This document shows, piece by piece, positions 8,608 to 17,405 of a DNA stretch of 64,000 nt (the first letter of the stretch is position 1; each line of letters begins with the position of its first letter). Position numbers and translations under genes: made by a program. Below the pieces are notes generated by a model that was not told the DNA's origin, searched no databases, and was given only the letters and a program-made list of their open reading frames with translations. Location of the stretch: assembly GCA_040902885.1 (NCBI GenBank), contig JBBDWK010000097.1, positions 1 to 64,000 of the forward strand. The letters are read 5' to 3'. The stretch is from JBBDWK01 sp040902885. Its GTDB lineage: Bacteria; Acidobacteriota; Terriglobia; Bryobacterales; Bryobacteraceae.

Positions 8608-11600
8608 CTATCCCTGGCTCTCCAGCTCATTTGCGAGGCGGCGAATCAAATCGGCTACTTCACGCGGGATCGTCAGACCTGGCGCCGTTGTGGCGGCGCC
8701 AGGAGCAGCCGGGGCCACGGATCCGGGCTGGCGTGGAGGGGTCCCTACAACAGTTCCAGGCTGCACAGGGACGGGGCGGACAATCACCGGCGGCTGCGGG
8801 CGGCACCAGGCCCTGATACAGGCGCGGAGGGCGTTGAGGTCGAGGCCGAGTTCTTGCAGCCGTTTCTCGAACTCCGGCCGGATCACGCTCCCGTTCAAGA
8901 GGCAGTTCAGCAGACGGCAGCAACGCTCCTTTTCCTCGTTCGGATCGTCCTGGCTGGTGGGCGGCGGGTTGTCGCCTCCCTTCCAGACTGCGCCCGTCAA
9001 CAGATGCTCGCGGGAGAAGTTGCGGCCGCGCAGGGTCTTGCCGTTGGCCAGCACACGGAACGGATAGACGCCGGAAAGCGGCGCCCCCGTGCTGGCGGTG
9101 TAAATGCCCGAGTCCGGTTCGGTCTCGGTGAGCCACAGCAGGCCGGAAGTGCCGTCCGGGCGCTCGAACTCCGCCCGCACGGTAGCGCGGCCGCCGCCGA
9201 TGGGTATGCCGTATTCGGTAAGCACGGCGCGCACCGTGAGTGTGGCGCCCGGCTCTTGCGAGGTCTGCGTCAAGCGCGGTTGCAGGCGAATGCCCGAGTA
9301 GGAGTGGATGCTCAGGCTGTAGCGCACCCCGTGGGCCTTCACCTTCTGGTACAGATCGGGGTAGTTGTCCAGTGAGGCCAGGTAGCGCTTGTAATAGACC
9401 TCATCCACGGTCAGCACGGCGTGCCACTTGCCGGCGCGCGCGCCGGCGCCGATGGGCACCGGCAGTGTCATTCGGTAAAAGCTCACGCCCTGGGCGGCGG
9501 TGTAGGAAGCTCCGGGGGTACCGGCGGCCACCGCCGGGTCGATCACATCGCCGGCGGGGGTTTCCAGGACGAAACGGAACACGGGCAGGTTGGTCTCGCC
9601 GAGCAGGATGCCATCCACGCCGATGTCGGCTTCGTTGAGGTCGAAGGCGATGCGATGCTTCTGGCCGGGTTTGATGGCGCCCTGGGGATCGAGGACGATG
9701 TCTTGGTTGGTGACGCCGGCCAGGACCTGCAGGTAGTACTTGCTGAGGAGGAAGAGGTCGTCGGGCCCAACGGCGCCGGTCAAATACAAGTAGCCTCCGG
9801 TGCCGTTGGTCAGGGCGGTGAGAGCGGCGGGCTGGATCTGGTCGGCGGTGCCGAGAGCGATGGCGAAGACGCGCTCATTGATCAGCGGAGCGACGTCGGC
9901 AATGTACTTCGAGGCGGTTTCGTGGCCGTCGGTGAAAACGACCATGGCGTGAAAGTCGAAGCCCGGGGCGGCGGTGAGCATGTTGTGGGCGTTCTCGACG
10001 CCGTCGCCGATGGCGGTGTTGCCGGCCGGGTTGGGAGCATGGGCGGCGATGACGCCGAGGGCGGTCGCGCGCACCGGGTCGAAGGGTCCGGGGGGGCCGA
10101 CGGTTTGCACGGCCATGCGGTCGAAGGCGTCGTGGTCGAAAGCCACAATGCCGATGCCGTTGTCTTCCTGAATCAGGTTGACGAAGACGGGGGCGGCGAA
10201 CTTGAGCACGTCGTTGCGGGTGGCGAAGCCGGGCAGGCCGGAGGCGAAGGTCATGGAGCCGCTCTGATCGAGCACCATGACGGCGGCCACGGTGGGGCGG
10301 TTGATGGTGTTGGAGGAGATGGGAATCACCCACTCCTGGCCGCTCTCCGCCAGACGCACGGTGACCTCGCCTTCGGTGATGTCGCCGTCATTGGTTCCCG
10401 TGAAGGAGAGCCACAGGCGCGCTTGGCGCGGGGCGATGCCGACGCCGCCGGGCAAGATGGCATTCGGGCTGGGGAGGGTGCCGAAGCTGCCCGGGCCACT
10501 GGTGACGGTGGGGCCGGAGACGATCTGAAAGGTGGCCGCATCGCAACTGACCACGGAGAAGACAATCGCCCGCGCCGTCAGCTCGCCTTCCGGCACGTCG
10601 TTGAAATTCACCGCTGGAGTGAGCAGTTCCACAGAAAGCGCCGCTGTGCAGACCGCCCGCTCCGCATTCACGCGGCCAAAACCATAGTCGTCGTTGTGCC
10701 CGGCGGCGTCATAGACCACGCCGCCGATCTTGTCGCAGGTGTCGCGCATAACCTGTCGCACCTGCTGCCAGGTAAGATCGGGGTTCACGGCCAGCACCAG
10801 TGCACCGACGCCGGCAGCCGTGGGAGCCGCGAAACTAGTGCCGGTGTTATCTCCGTAACCTCCGCCGGACGTGGTGCTGTGGACATCCACCCCGGTGGCG
10901 AGGAAGTCGAGCTCCGGACCAAAGGCGCTGTTGTCTTCCAGGTCGTTGCGCGTCGATCGGCCGACGGCGATCGTATTGGCATAAGAGAGAACTTCATCCT
11001 GAGCGATGGGCACATTTGCGTTGTCGGTGGCCCAGAAGATCGGCGTGCCAAGTCCGCCGCGTCCATTCGTCACCGCAAAATCGATGGCGTCCTGCAATGT
11101 TTGGGTCATGGGCCATGGCTGGTTGTTGGGTCCCAGACTGCTGGCGATGACCTCCGCGCCGTCGTTCGGATCGGCGCCTCCCACTTCCTGGCTCGGATCC
11201 GCGGCGTATGCAACCGCGCGAGCCAGAGTCGCCTGATCGCCCAACTGGTCTACCAGACAGGCAACGGCGAGGAATTCGGCTTCATAGGCCACACCCGCAA
11301 CGCCTTCACCGTTATTGGCGCGCGCCAGGGCCATGCCGGCGCAAAAGGTGCCATGGCCGCTGTCCGGATAGCCGGCGAGGCTTTGGACGAAGTTCGCGCC
11401 TCCGTCAAAGAATCCGGATTGGGCTACTATCGCGGCGGACAGGTCATCGTGGCCGACGTCGAATCCGTTGTCGATAATGGCTACACGCACGCCGGACCCG
11501 CGCGTCATGTCCCAGGCTTGCTCGGCGCTGATATCGGCGCCCGCCGTGCCGCCGTCCTGGCCCGTGTTGTTCAAGTGCCATTGCTCTCCATACTCGGGAT

Positions 11601-12147
11601 CGGTCGGTGTCAGCCGCCCAGGAATGTGTTCGATGAACAGCGGCTCGGCGTACTCGAAATCCGAACTTCCGGACAGTGCGGCCGATGCCTCGAGAAAATC
11701 TCTCCCGGGCCGCACACGAATCTCGTAGAGGTTGGGCGCAAACTTCAATCTGCGAATGATGTCGAGACCGGCATTATCCAGAACGGCGCGAGCCTGCACT
11801 TCGGTCAAGCCGGCGCGCAGGCGCACCGAGAGACGGTCCGATCCCAGGTAGATGCGTCCGCTCGGATGACGGAAGATCCGTTGGACTGACTCCGCGCCTG
11901 CCGGAACAGTTCGGGACTCGAGCGCTCGGGACAGCTCCGCATTCGGACGGACAAGAACCCAGCCGGCCTTGGCGAAGGCTTCCCATTTCGCTTCCTCCGC
12001 CATGACCGCGCGCGCTTCAGCGATTTCCCCGAACGCGCGCTGGATGTACTCCCGAGCCGCTCCGACCTCTTTGGGCTTCACTGCGACAATGCCTTCCAAC
12101 TCTTCAATTGCGATGCGCTTTCCGCGCATGACGTACTCTCGTCTCAT
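8608..12147 (-). CDS. S8 subtilisin-like protease fused to a vWA-containing module
   Basis: A protein of 1179 residues when started at ATG 12147, which has AAGGAG 6-7 bases upstream; the frame extends to 12171. Residues 1-175 have no signal peptide and contain an inhibitor-I9-like region (VRLRAGLTEVQARAVLDNAG). The subtilase domain follows with the full triad: Asp226 (AIIDNGFD), His265 (GHGTFCAGM) and Ser438 (GTSFAAP). Then come the same linker, vWA domain (DQSGS MIDAS) and Cys-rich tail as in the M14 gene. It has an extra Pro-rich C-terminal extension (PPVIVRPVPVQPGTVVG) that the M14 copy lacks. It is the first gene of the three-gene minus-strand operon. Whether it is exported by a non-Sec route or works in the cytosol is open. 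Confidence 0.9.
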   Translation of the reverse strand: MRREYVMRGKRIAIEELEGIVAVKPKEVGAAREYIQRAFGEIAEARAVMAEEAKWEAFAKAGWVLVRPNAELSRALESRTVPAGAESVQRIFRHPSGRIYLGSDRLSVRLRAGLTEVQARAVLDNAGLDIIRRLKFAPNLYEIRVRPGRDFLEASAALSGSSDFEYAEPLFIEHIPGRLTPTDPEYGEQWHLNNTGQDGGTAGADISAEQAWDMTRGSGVRVAIIDNGFDVGHDDLSAAIVAQSGFFDGGANFVQSLAGYPDSGHGTFCAGMALARANNGEGVAGVAYEAEFLAVACLVDQLGDQATLARAVAYAADPSQEVGGADPNDGAEVIASSLGPNNQPWPMTQTLQDAIDFAVTNGRGGLGTPIFWATDNANVPIAQDEVLSYANTIAVGRSTRNDLEDNSAFGPELDFLATGVDVHSTTSGGGYGDNTGTSFAAPTAAGVGALVLAVNPDLTWQQVRQVMRDTCDKIGGVVYDAAGHNDDYGFGRVNAERAVCTAALSVELLTPAVNFNDVPEGELTARAIVFSVVSCDAATFQIVSGPTVTSGPGSFGTLPSPNAILPGGVGIAPRQARLWLSFTGTNDGDITEGEVTVRLAESGQEWVIPISSNTINRPTVAAVMVLDQSGSMTFASGLPGFATRNDVLKFAAPVFVNLIQEDNGIGIVAFDHDAFDRMAVQTVGPPGPFDPVRATALGVIAAHAPNPAGNTAIGDGVENAHNMLTAAPGFDFHAMVVFTDGHETASKYIADVAPLINERVFAIALGTADQIQPAALTALTNGTGGYLYLTGAVGPDDLFLLSKYYLQVLAGVTNQDIVLDPQGAIKPGQKHRIAFDLNEADIGVDGILLGETNLPVFRFVLETPAGDVIDPAVAAGTPGASYTAAQGVSFYRMTLPVPIGAGARAGKWHAVLTVDEVYYKRYLASLDNYPDLYQKVKAHGVRYSLSIHSYSGIRLQPRLTQTSQEPGATLTVRAVLTEYGIPIGGGRATVRAEFERPDGTSGLLWLTETEPDSGIYTASTGAPLSGVYPFRVLANGKTLRGRNFSREHLLTGAVWKGGDNPPPTSQDDPNEEKERCCRLLNCLLNGSVIRPEFEKRLQELGLDLNALRACIRAWCRPQPPVIVRPVPVQPGTVVGTPPRQPGSVAPAAPGAATTAPGLTIPREVADLIRRLANELESQG
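8801..10389. repeat. 1589-bp direct repeat, copy B (vWA module of the S8 gene)
   Basis: Partner of 5320-6908 in the same orientation. Divergence starts abruptly at 10390, where silent and replacement changes appear together (ITEGE-side identical, LWLSFTG flanks and upstream residues differing). The near absence of silent changes over 1.59 kb means recent duplication or ongoing gene conversion. Confidence 0.95.
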
Positions 12148-12462
12148 GCTCCATCTCCTTTTTCGGGTCATGGAAAGCTACCTTTGACCGTGGCGTCGAT
12201 TGCTTCTGACGGTCAGCTCCAAATTCAAACTCACGCTGTACTATAGTGCTATCAAGGCAGACTCTGTTTCACCGACTCCGGCGTTGCCGGGACAAGCTAC
12301 AGGACCAACGTACAGGTACGAAAGCCACCGACCGCCATTGGCGTTTCGTTCTCGGCCACCGGGCAAGTTTATGGCGTGAACAGCTCCAAATGGGATCGGC
12401 GGACTCGGCGGTTTCGCAAATTTATTGCTGCAGTTCCGCTCCGTCTGCCGTAGGCTTAAAGT
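12148..12462. other. intergenic region between divergent S8-vWA operon and DinB gene
   Basis: 315 bp without a gene I can support. It must hold the promoters for the minus-strand peptidase operon and the plus-strand DinB gene. An AT-richer stretch lies near 12225-12250. Short ORFs crossing it have no recognisable protein features. No RNA gene was seen. Confidence 0.5.
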
Positions 12463-13038
12463 ATGAACATCTACGGAGCCAAGCATCTCGCTAACAGTTT
12501 CCGGACCGTACGGAAGAACACGATTCAGGTAGCCGAAGATATTCCCGAGCCACAATACGGATTTGTGGCGGCTGAAGGAACCCGCTCGGTAGCGCAAACC
12601 CTGGCACACATCGCCACCATAACGGCGCTGTGGCAGGATATCCACGGCGCGAAGAAGCTGACGAATATGGACGACTACGACTATATGGCCGCCTTCAGCG
12701 AGTTTGAGGCGCTGGAAAACAAGAAGCGGTCCAAGTCCGAAATTCTCGACTTGCTGCGAAAGGAAGGCGAAAAGTTCGCAGCTTTCCTGGAAAGCCTTTC
12801 CGACGAGACTCTTGCTCAGGAGATCGCCGAACCCGGCGGAGGGCCAACGAAATCGCGCTTGGAAGCTCTGCTGAGCGCAAAAGAACATGAGATGCATCAC
12901 CGCGGCCAGCTGATGCTCATCGAGCGGATGTTGGGTATCGTTCCCCATCTCACTAAGAAGTACGCGGAGATGGATCGCGAATACAACGAGTACAAGCAGG
13001 CGCAGGCAGCAAAACAGAAGACGCCCCAGCCGGCTTGA
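12463..13038 (+). CDS. DinB-family metal-dependent protein
   Basis: A 191-residue four-helix protein. DinB-type metal ligands are visible: His49 in VAQTLAHI, and His142 and His146 in HEMHHRGQL. DinB/YfiT proteins are bacillithiol- or similar thiol-dependent transferases or hydrolases and are very numerous in Acidobacteriota. The C-terminal 20 residues are a charged tail (KQAQAAKQKTPQPA). Single gene, with zwf following after about 135 bp. Substrate unknown. Confidence 0.9.
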   Translation: MNIYGAKHLANSFRTVRKNTIQVAEDIPEPQYGFVAAEGTRSVAQTLAHIATITALWQDIHGAKKLTNMDDYDYMAAFSEFEALENKKRSKSEILDLLRKEGEKFAAFLESLSDETLAQEIAEPGGGPTKSRLEALLSAKEHEMHHRGQLMLIERMLGIVPHLTKKYAEMDREYNEYKQAQAAKQKTPQPA

Positions 13039-13174
13039 GGCGTTTGCAGGACGGGCCGCCTTTGTTCCTTTTCGGCTGGACGCTGAGATGCCACAGAGCC
13101 GGCCCCACTCAAACGCAGTTGTGCGCAAATCGCAATTTCGAAACCTTCCGCCGTAACTGATATCGTTGGAGAAT

Positions 13175-14686
13175 ATGCCCGGGGCCAACCCCTTCCAGGA
13201 CCCGTTGCGGTTCGAGCGCCGCGTTCCCGAATGCATTGCCGTCATCTTCGGCGCCACCGGCGACCTCACCAGGCGCAAGCTGATGCCGGCCCTCTACCGG
13301 CTGGCGTACGACCGGCGTCTCTCGCCCGGTTTCGCCGTCGTCGGCTCCTCCCGGACACGCCTGAGCGACGAACAGTTCCGGGAGCGGATGCGCGGGTCCG
13401 TCAAAAAGTATCTGGACGACTCGCCGTTCGACGAAGACGTCTGGGAAGGGTTCGCTTCGGGGCTGTTCTATGTTGCCGGCGATGTCAACGATTCCGATAG
13501 TTTCCACCGGCTGGCCGGCCGGTTGAAGGAGATTGAGCAGATGCGCCGCACCGGCGGAAATGTTCTCTTTTATCTCGCCACACAGCCCAGTCAATATGCG
13601 GCCACGGCGTTCGGCATCGGCGAGGCTGGTTTGGCGAAAGGCCCGGGCTGGCGGCGGCTGGTGGTGGAGAAACCCTTTGGCCACGATCTCGAAAGCTCCC
13701 GGAAACTGAGCGACGACCTCCACGAAGTGTTCCCCGAGCACGAGGTCTATCGCATCGATCACTATCTGGGCAAGGAAACTGTTCAGAACATACTGGCCTT
13801 TCGTTTCGGCAACGGCATCTTCGAGCCGCTGTGGAACCGGCGCTATGTGGAGCACGTGCAGATTACGGCGGCGGAGTCGATTGGAGTGGAAGGCCGGGGC
13901 GCATACTACCAGGAGGCGGGCGCGCTGCGGGACATGATCCAGAATCATCTCCTCCAGGTGATGGCCACCGTGGCCATGGAGCCCAGCGCCTCTTTCGATC
14001 CCACGGCGGTTCGGGACGAGCGGGCCAAGCTGCTGCGGTCCATTCGCATTATGAAGCCCGGGGAGGTCCGCTGCGACGCCGTCCGGGGCCAATACGGCCC
14101 GGCGCGGATCGGCGGCGCAGATCTCCCCGGCTTCCGCCAGGAGGAGGGCGTCGATCCGGATTCGCCAACCGAGACCTATGCCGCGGTCACTTTTTTTGTG
14201 GAGAACTGGCGATGGGCCGGCGTACCCTTCTATGTCCGTACCGGGAAGCGCCTGCCCAAGCGCGTCACTGAGATCTCGATCCAGTTCCATGCCGCGCCGC
14301 ACACCGTCTTTAACGGCGGCGCCCTGCCGAATCTGTTAGTCCTCAGAATTCAACCCGAAGAAGGGATCTCCCTGAAGTTTCTCTCGAAGCAGCCCGGGGC
14401 CGGGATGATGTTGCGGCCGGTTTCAATGGACTTCAACTATGGCACGAGCTTCGGCGAGCGATCTCCTTCCGCGTACGAGACTTTGCTGCTCGATGCCATC
14501 ATCGGAGACGCCACGCTTTACAACCGGCAGGATATGGTGGAAGCCAGTTGGGCGACCGTTGAGCCGATCATGAGAACCTGGGCTTCGGAGGCGCCCGGCT
14601 TTCCCAACTACCCGGCGGGCACGTGGGGGCCGAAAGCGGCCGACGAAATGCTCTCTCGCAGGGGACATGCGTGGAGAACGCCGTGA
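13175..14686 (+). CDS. zwf: glucose-6-phosphate 1-dehydrogenase
   Basis: 503 residues from ATG 13175, which has GGAGA just upstream; the frame is open from a TTG at 13166. The NADP-binding motif GATGDLTRRKL is at 26-36, and the active-site motif RIDHYLGKE is at 193-201 with catalytic-site His196 and Lys200. Other family motifs are FGNGIFEPLWNR and YVRTGKRLPKR. It oxidises glucose 6-phosphate to 6-phosphogluconolactone with NADP+, the first step of the oxidative pentose phosphate or Entner-Doudoroff path. Its TGA overlaps the GTG start of opcA, and pgl follows, so enzyme, assembly factor and next-step enzyme are made together. Confidence 0.97.
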   Translation: MPGANPFQDPLRFERRVPECIAVIFGATGDLTRRKLMPALYRLAYDRRLSPGFAVVGSSRTRLSDEQFRERMRGSVKKYLDDSPFDEDVWEGFASGLFYVAGDVNDSDSFHRLAGRLKEIEQMRRTGGNVLFYLATQPSQYAATAFGIGEAGLAKGPGWRRLVVEKPFGHDLESSRKLSDDLHEVFPEHEVYRIDHYLGKETVQNILAFRFGNGIFEPLWNRRYVEHVQITAAESIGVEGRGAYYQEAGALRDMIQNHLLQVMATVAMEPSASFDPTAVRDERAKLLRSIRIMKPGEVRCDAVRGQYGPARIGGADLPGFRQEEGVDPDSPTETYAAVTFFVENWRWAGVPFYVRTGKRLPKRVTEISIQFHAAPHTVFNGGALPNLLVLRIQPEEGISLKFLSKQPGAGMMLRPVSMDFNYGTSFGERSPSAYETLLLDAIIGDATLYNRQDMVEASWATVEPIMRTWASEAPGFPNYPAGTWGPKAADEMLSRRGHAWRTP

Positions 14687-15696
14687 GCGCGACCATTCAC
14701 CCCGAAGCGATTCTCCGGGACCTGTCCGAGCTCTGGGTCTCGCTCGGAAAGCAGCATGACGGAGAGCACACCTCGGGCGTACTGCGCGCTTGCGCCATGA
14801 CCCTGATCGTGATCGTGGATGCCTCCGAGGACCCCAACATCGTGGGCGAGACCCTGGCCGCGCTCATGCGCGAGCACCCCAGCCGGGCCATCGTGGTGCG
14901 GCTGAAGCCTTCCGCGGAACGGATACTCGAGTCGCGCGTCTTCGCGCAGTGCTGGATGCCATTCGCCACGCGGCGTCAGATCTGCTGCGAGCAAATTGAA
15001 ATCACGGCGTCGCACGCCTCCTTGGCCGATGTTCCCCCGGTGATTTTGGCCCTGGCGGTTCCCGATCTCCCGGTGATTCTATGGTGCCGGGCGCTATCTT
15101 CCTTTCCCCTCCCGGCCATCTCTCCGTTCCATCCCATCCTCAGTAAGATGATTGTGGACGGAACCGAGCTGGGCAGTCCCGTGGAGGCGCTCGAACAGTT
15201 GAAAAGCCGGCCCACCTCTCCCGCCGTGGCCGATTTGACATGGACGCGCATCACCCGCTGGCGTCAACTAATTGCCCAGATCTTTGAAAACCCGGAATAC
15301 CTGAGCCGTCTCCGCGAGGTTTCCGAAGTGCGCATCTCGCACGCCGGCTCCGAAATTCCCCTCTCCGCATATTATCTGGCCGGCTGGATCCTGGAATCGC
15401 TGTCCGGTTTCGCCATTCCCAAAGTCCGGTTTGAGCCGGTGGAGACGAACGTCCACGGCCGGCTGGCCGGGGTTGAGCTGCGAGGCGAAGGACCGGACGC
15501 TCTTCGCGTCACACTCGAACGCGGCGATGGGAACACTGCGCGGGTCCGCGTGGACGGACTCGAGAATTGCGCTCTGTTTCCGCGGCACACCGACTACGAG
15601 CTGCTCCGCGAAGAGCTTTCCATCGCACAGAGCGATGCGGTATACGAGCGCATGCTTCCGAATGCCATGGAACTCGCTCTTGGAAAGGCCAAATGA
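14683..15696 (+). CDS. opcA: glucose-6-phosphate dehydrogenase assembly protein OpcA-like
   Basis: 337 residues from GTG 14683, which forms a GTGA overlap with the zwf stop and has GGAGAAC upstream; the frame is open to 14623. Recognisable OpcA features are the early TLIVIVDASEDP stretch, the glycine-poor alpha/beta core with HPSRAIVVRL, and the central DLPVILWCRAL and WTRITRWRQLIAQIF segments. In cyanobacteria and actinobacteria OpcA promotes G6PDH oligomerisation and redox control. Position between zwf and pgl supports the same role. Ends in an ATGA overlap with pgl. Confidence 0.88.
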   Translation: MSATIHPEAILRDLSELWVSLGKQHDGEHTSGVLRACAMTLIVIVDASEDPNIVGETLAALMREHPSRAIVVRLKPSAERILESRVFAQCWMPFATRRQICCEQIEITASHASLADVPPVILALAVPDLPVILWCRALSSFPLPAISPFHPILSKMIVDGTELGSPVEALEQLKSRPTSPAVADLTWTRITRWRQLIAQIFENPEYLSRLREVSEVRISHAGSEIPLSAYYLAGWILESLSGFAIPKVRFEPVETNVHGRLAGVELRGEGPDALRVTLERGDGNTARVRVDGLENCALFPRHTDYELLREELSIAQSDAVYERMLPNAMELALGKAK

Positions 15697-16418
15697 GCGT
15701 CCAGCTCGAGATACGGGCGGATGAGCGCTCCGCCGCCGCCGCATGCGCGGAGTATCTTCTGGCTCGCCTCCGCCGCGGACTCGAGGAACGCCCCCACGCA
15801 ACCCTGGCGATCTCCGGCGGAACTACTCCGAAGTTCCTGTTTCAGGAGATGGCGCAGGCTGGACTGCCCTGGGAGCGGCTGCACCTCTTCTGGGTGGATG
15901 AGCGCTCCGTTCCACCCGGCCACCCGCGCAGCAATTACCGGCTGGCAGAGGAGTTTCTCATACAGCCGGCCGGGATTCCCTCGGCGAACGTGCATCGCAT
16001 CCCGGCCGAACGGGAGCCTCGCGAGGCGGCCGACGCCTACGTGCGCGAGGTCCGGGAGTTCTTCCGTCTGGCGCCGGGCGAACTGCCCGAGATGGATGCC
16101 GTGCAGCTGGGGATTGGAGACGACGCGCATACGGCGAGCCTGTTTCCCGGCGAGCCGCTGATCGCGGACCGCGAAGGCATCGCCGCGGCGCTTTACGCTG
16201 AGGCGGATCGGGAATGGCGGATTACTTTACTGCCGGGTGTCCTCCTCAATGCGCGGAACACGGCGTTTCTGACGGCTGGGGCGGGGAAGGCGCAAGCGGT
16301 GGCCAACGTCCTCCGGGAGCCATCGGACGTTCGCCTGTATCCCGCGCAGCTCTTCGTTCGTCAGGGCAGGAATGTGGCGTGGTTCCTGGACGAGCCGGCC
16401 GCGTCGCGTGTCGAATAA
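15693..16418 (+). CDS. pgl: 6-phosphogluconolactonase
   Basis: 241 residues from ATG 15693, which overlaps the opcA stop codon (ATGA); the frame is open to 15567 within opcA. DevB/SOL-type motifs are visible: AISGGTTPKFLF, LFWVDERSVPPGHPRSNYRL, and LGIGDDAHTASLFPG. It hydrolyses 6-phosphogluconolactone, the product of Zwf, to 6-phosphogluconate. The overlap chain zwf-opcA-pgl implies translational coupling. No gnd or edd/eda gene is in the window. Confidence 0.94.
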   Translation: MSVQLEIRADERSAAAACAEYLLARLRRGLEERPHATLAISGGTTPKFLFQEMAQAGLPWERLHLFWVDERSVPPGHPRSNYRLAEEFLIQPAGIPSANVHRIPAEREPREAADAYVREVREFFRLAPGELPEMDAVQLGIGDDAHTASLFPGEPLIADREGIAAALYAEADREWRITLLPGVLLNARNTAFLTAGAGKAQAVANVLREPSDVRLYPAQLFVRQGRNVAWFLDEPAASRVE

Positions 16419-16466
16419 TCCCTCCCGTGCGTACCCTTCGAAAGCTATAGTACAGTCTTAACAGAC

Positions 16467-17405
16467 ATGGAAGATCGGGGCATATACCCCTTGAAATCCC
16501 GTCGGGACTTCCTGCTCGGCTCGCTCGCTCTGGCGCTTCCCGCGCGTACCCGTCTGATCTTTGGGGGCGATGTGATGCTGTCGCGCCATGTGGGACGCAT
16601 CGCGCGCCGGCTGGGGCGCCCCTGGTGGCCCTTCCACGCGATCGCGCCTGTGTTCTCGGAAGCCGACCTGGCCTTCGTGAATCTGGAATCGCCCTTCAGC
16701 GACCGCGGCCGCCCGGTTGAGAAAGGCATGATCTTCAAGGCCGAACCGGAGATGATCGAAGGCCTGGTTCTGGCCAATATCCAGATCGTCTCCACGGCCA
16801 ACAACCATTCGCGCGACCAGCGGGGCTACGGGGTCGAGTTCACCTTGGACTGGCTGGCGCGGCATGGAATCGCCGCCGCGGGCACCGGACGTTCCGAGGA
16901 GGCGGCGCGCCAGGGTGTTGTGCTCGAGCGAAACGGCACGCGCTTCGGCTTTCTCGCCTATACCTACGACCAGTCCAATGGGAATCACCACGATCTCGAT
17001 CCGCGTGTGCTGGGTCTCGGCATCGCTCCCATGGAGAGCGACGTGCGGAGTCTGCGCGAGCGCTGCGACGCGGTTGTGGTCTCCATGCACGCCGGCATCG
17101 AATATCGCTCGCAGCCCAGCCTGGAGCAGCGCAGATTCGCCCGAGCCGCGGTAGACGCGGGCGCCGCTCTGGTGATCGGGCATCATCCGCATGTGATCCA
17201 GCCCATAGAGCGCTACGGCGAGGGAGTGATCTGCTATTCTCTCGGGAACCTGATATTCGATCAGTTTCACCGGAGGGAGACGCAGAAAGGGCTGCTTGCG
17301 GAGTTCGTATTTCTGGGCTCGCGCATCGAAAACGCGGTCCTGCGCAATATCGACATCGTCGGCGCCGTGCCCCGCCTCGCGCCGCGCGGATCTCACACCA
17401 TCTGA
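16467..17405 (+). CDS. CapA-family (poly-gamma-glutamate capsule synthesis-like) phosphoesterase
   Basis: A 312-residue protein with a Tat-like export signal (KSRRDFLLGSLALALPA). The PGA_cap metallophosphatase-like fold is marked by LIFGGDVMLSRH, FVNLESPF, STANNHSRD, VSMHAGIEY and IGHHPHVIQ, which hold the predicted metal ligands. CapA-family proteins occur far beyond poly-gamma-glutamate producers, and no capB/capC genes are present, so the physiological role is uncertain. The 3' end overlaps the convergent gene 17393-17941 by 13 bp. Confidence 0.9.
   Translation: MEDRGIYPLKSRRDFLLGSLALALPARTRLIFGGDVMLSRHVGRIARRLGRPWWPFHAIAPVFSEADLAFVNLESPFSDRGRPVEKGMIFKAEPEMIEGLVLANIQIVSTANNHSRDQRGYGVEFTLDWLARHGIAAAGTGRSEEAARQGVVLERNGTRFGFLAYTYDQSNGNHHDLDPRVLGLGIAPMESDVRSLRERCDAVVVSMHAGIEYRSQPSLEQRRFARAAVDAGAALVIGHHPHVIQPIERYGEGVICYSLGNLIFDQFHRRETQKGLLAEFVFLGSRIENAVLRNIDIVGAVPRLAPRGSHTI

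Noticed and set aside
5320..10389. Direct repeat as an insertion sequence or composite transposon
   Set aside because: No transposase, no terminal inverted repeats and no target duplication; the repeat is coding sequence of two related modules.
9421..11889. 822-codon open frame on the plus strand opposite the S8-vWA gene
   Set aside because: Gly/Val/Asp/His-biased shadow of the GC-rich minus-strand gene; a second shadow of the same type recurs at 5940-6872 because of the DNA repeat. The minus strand has intact subtilase and vWA motifs.
12241..13278. 345-codon minus-strand open frame covering the DinB gene
   Set aside because: Shadow; its last residues recall ESALIAL of the M14 protein, but the match is too short to mean a gene remnant.
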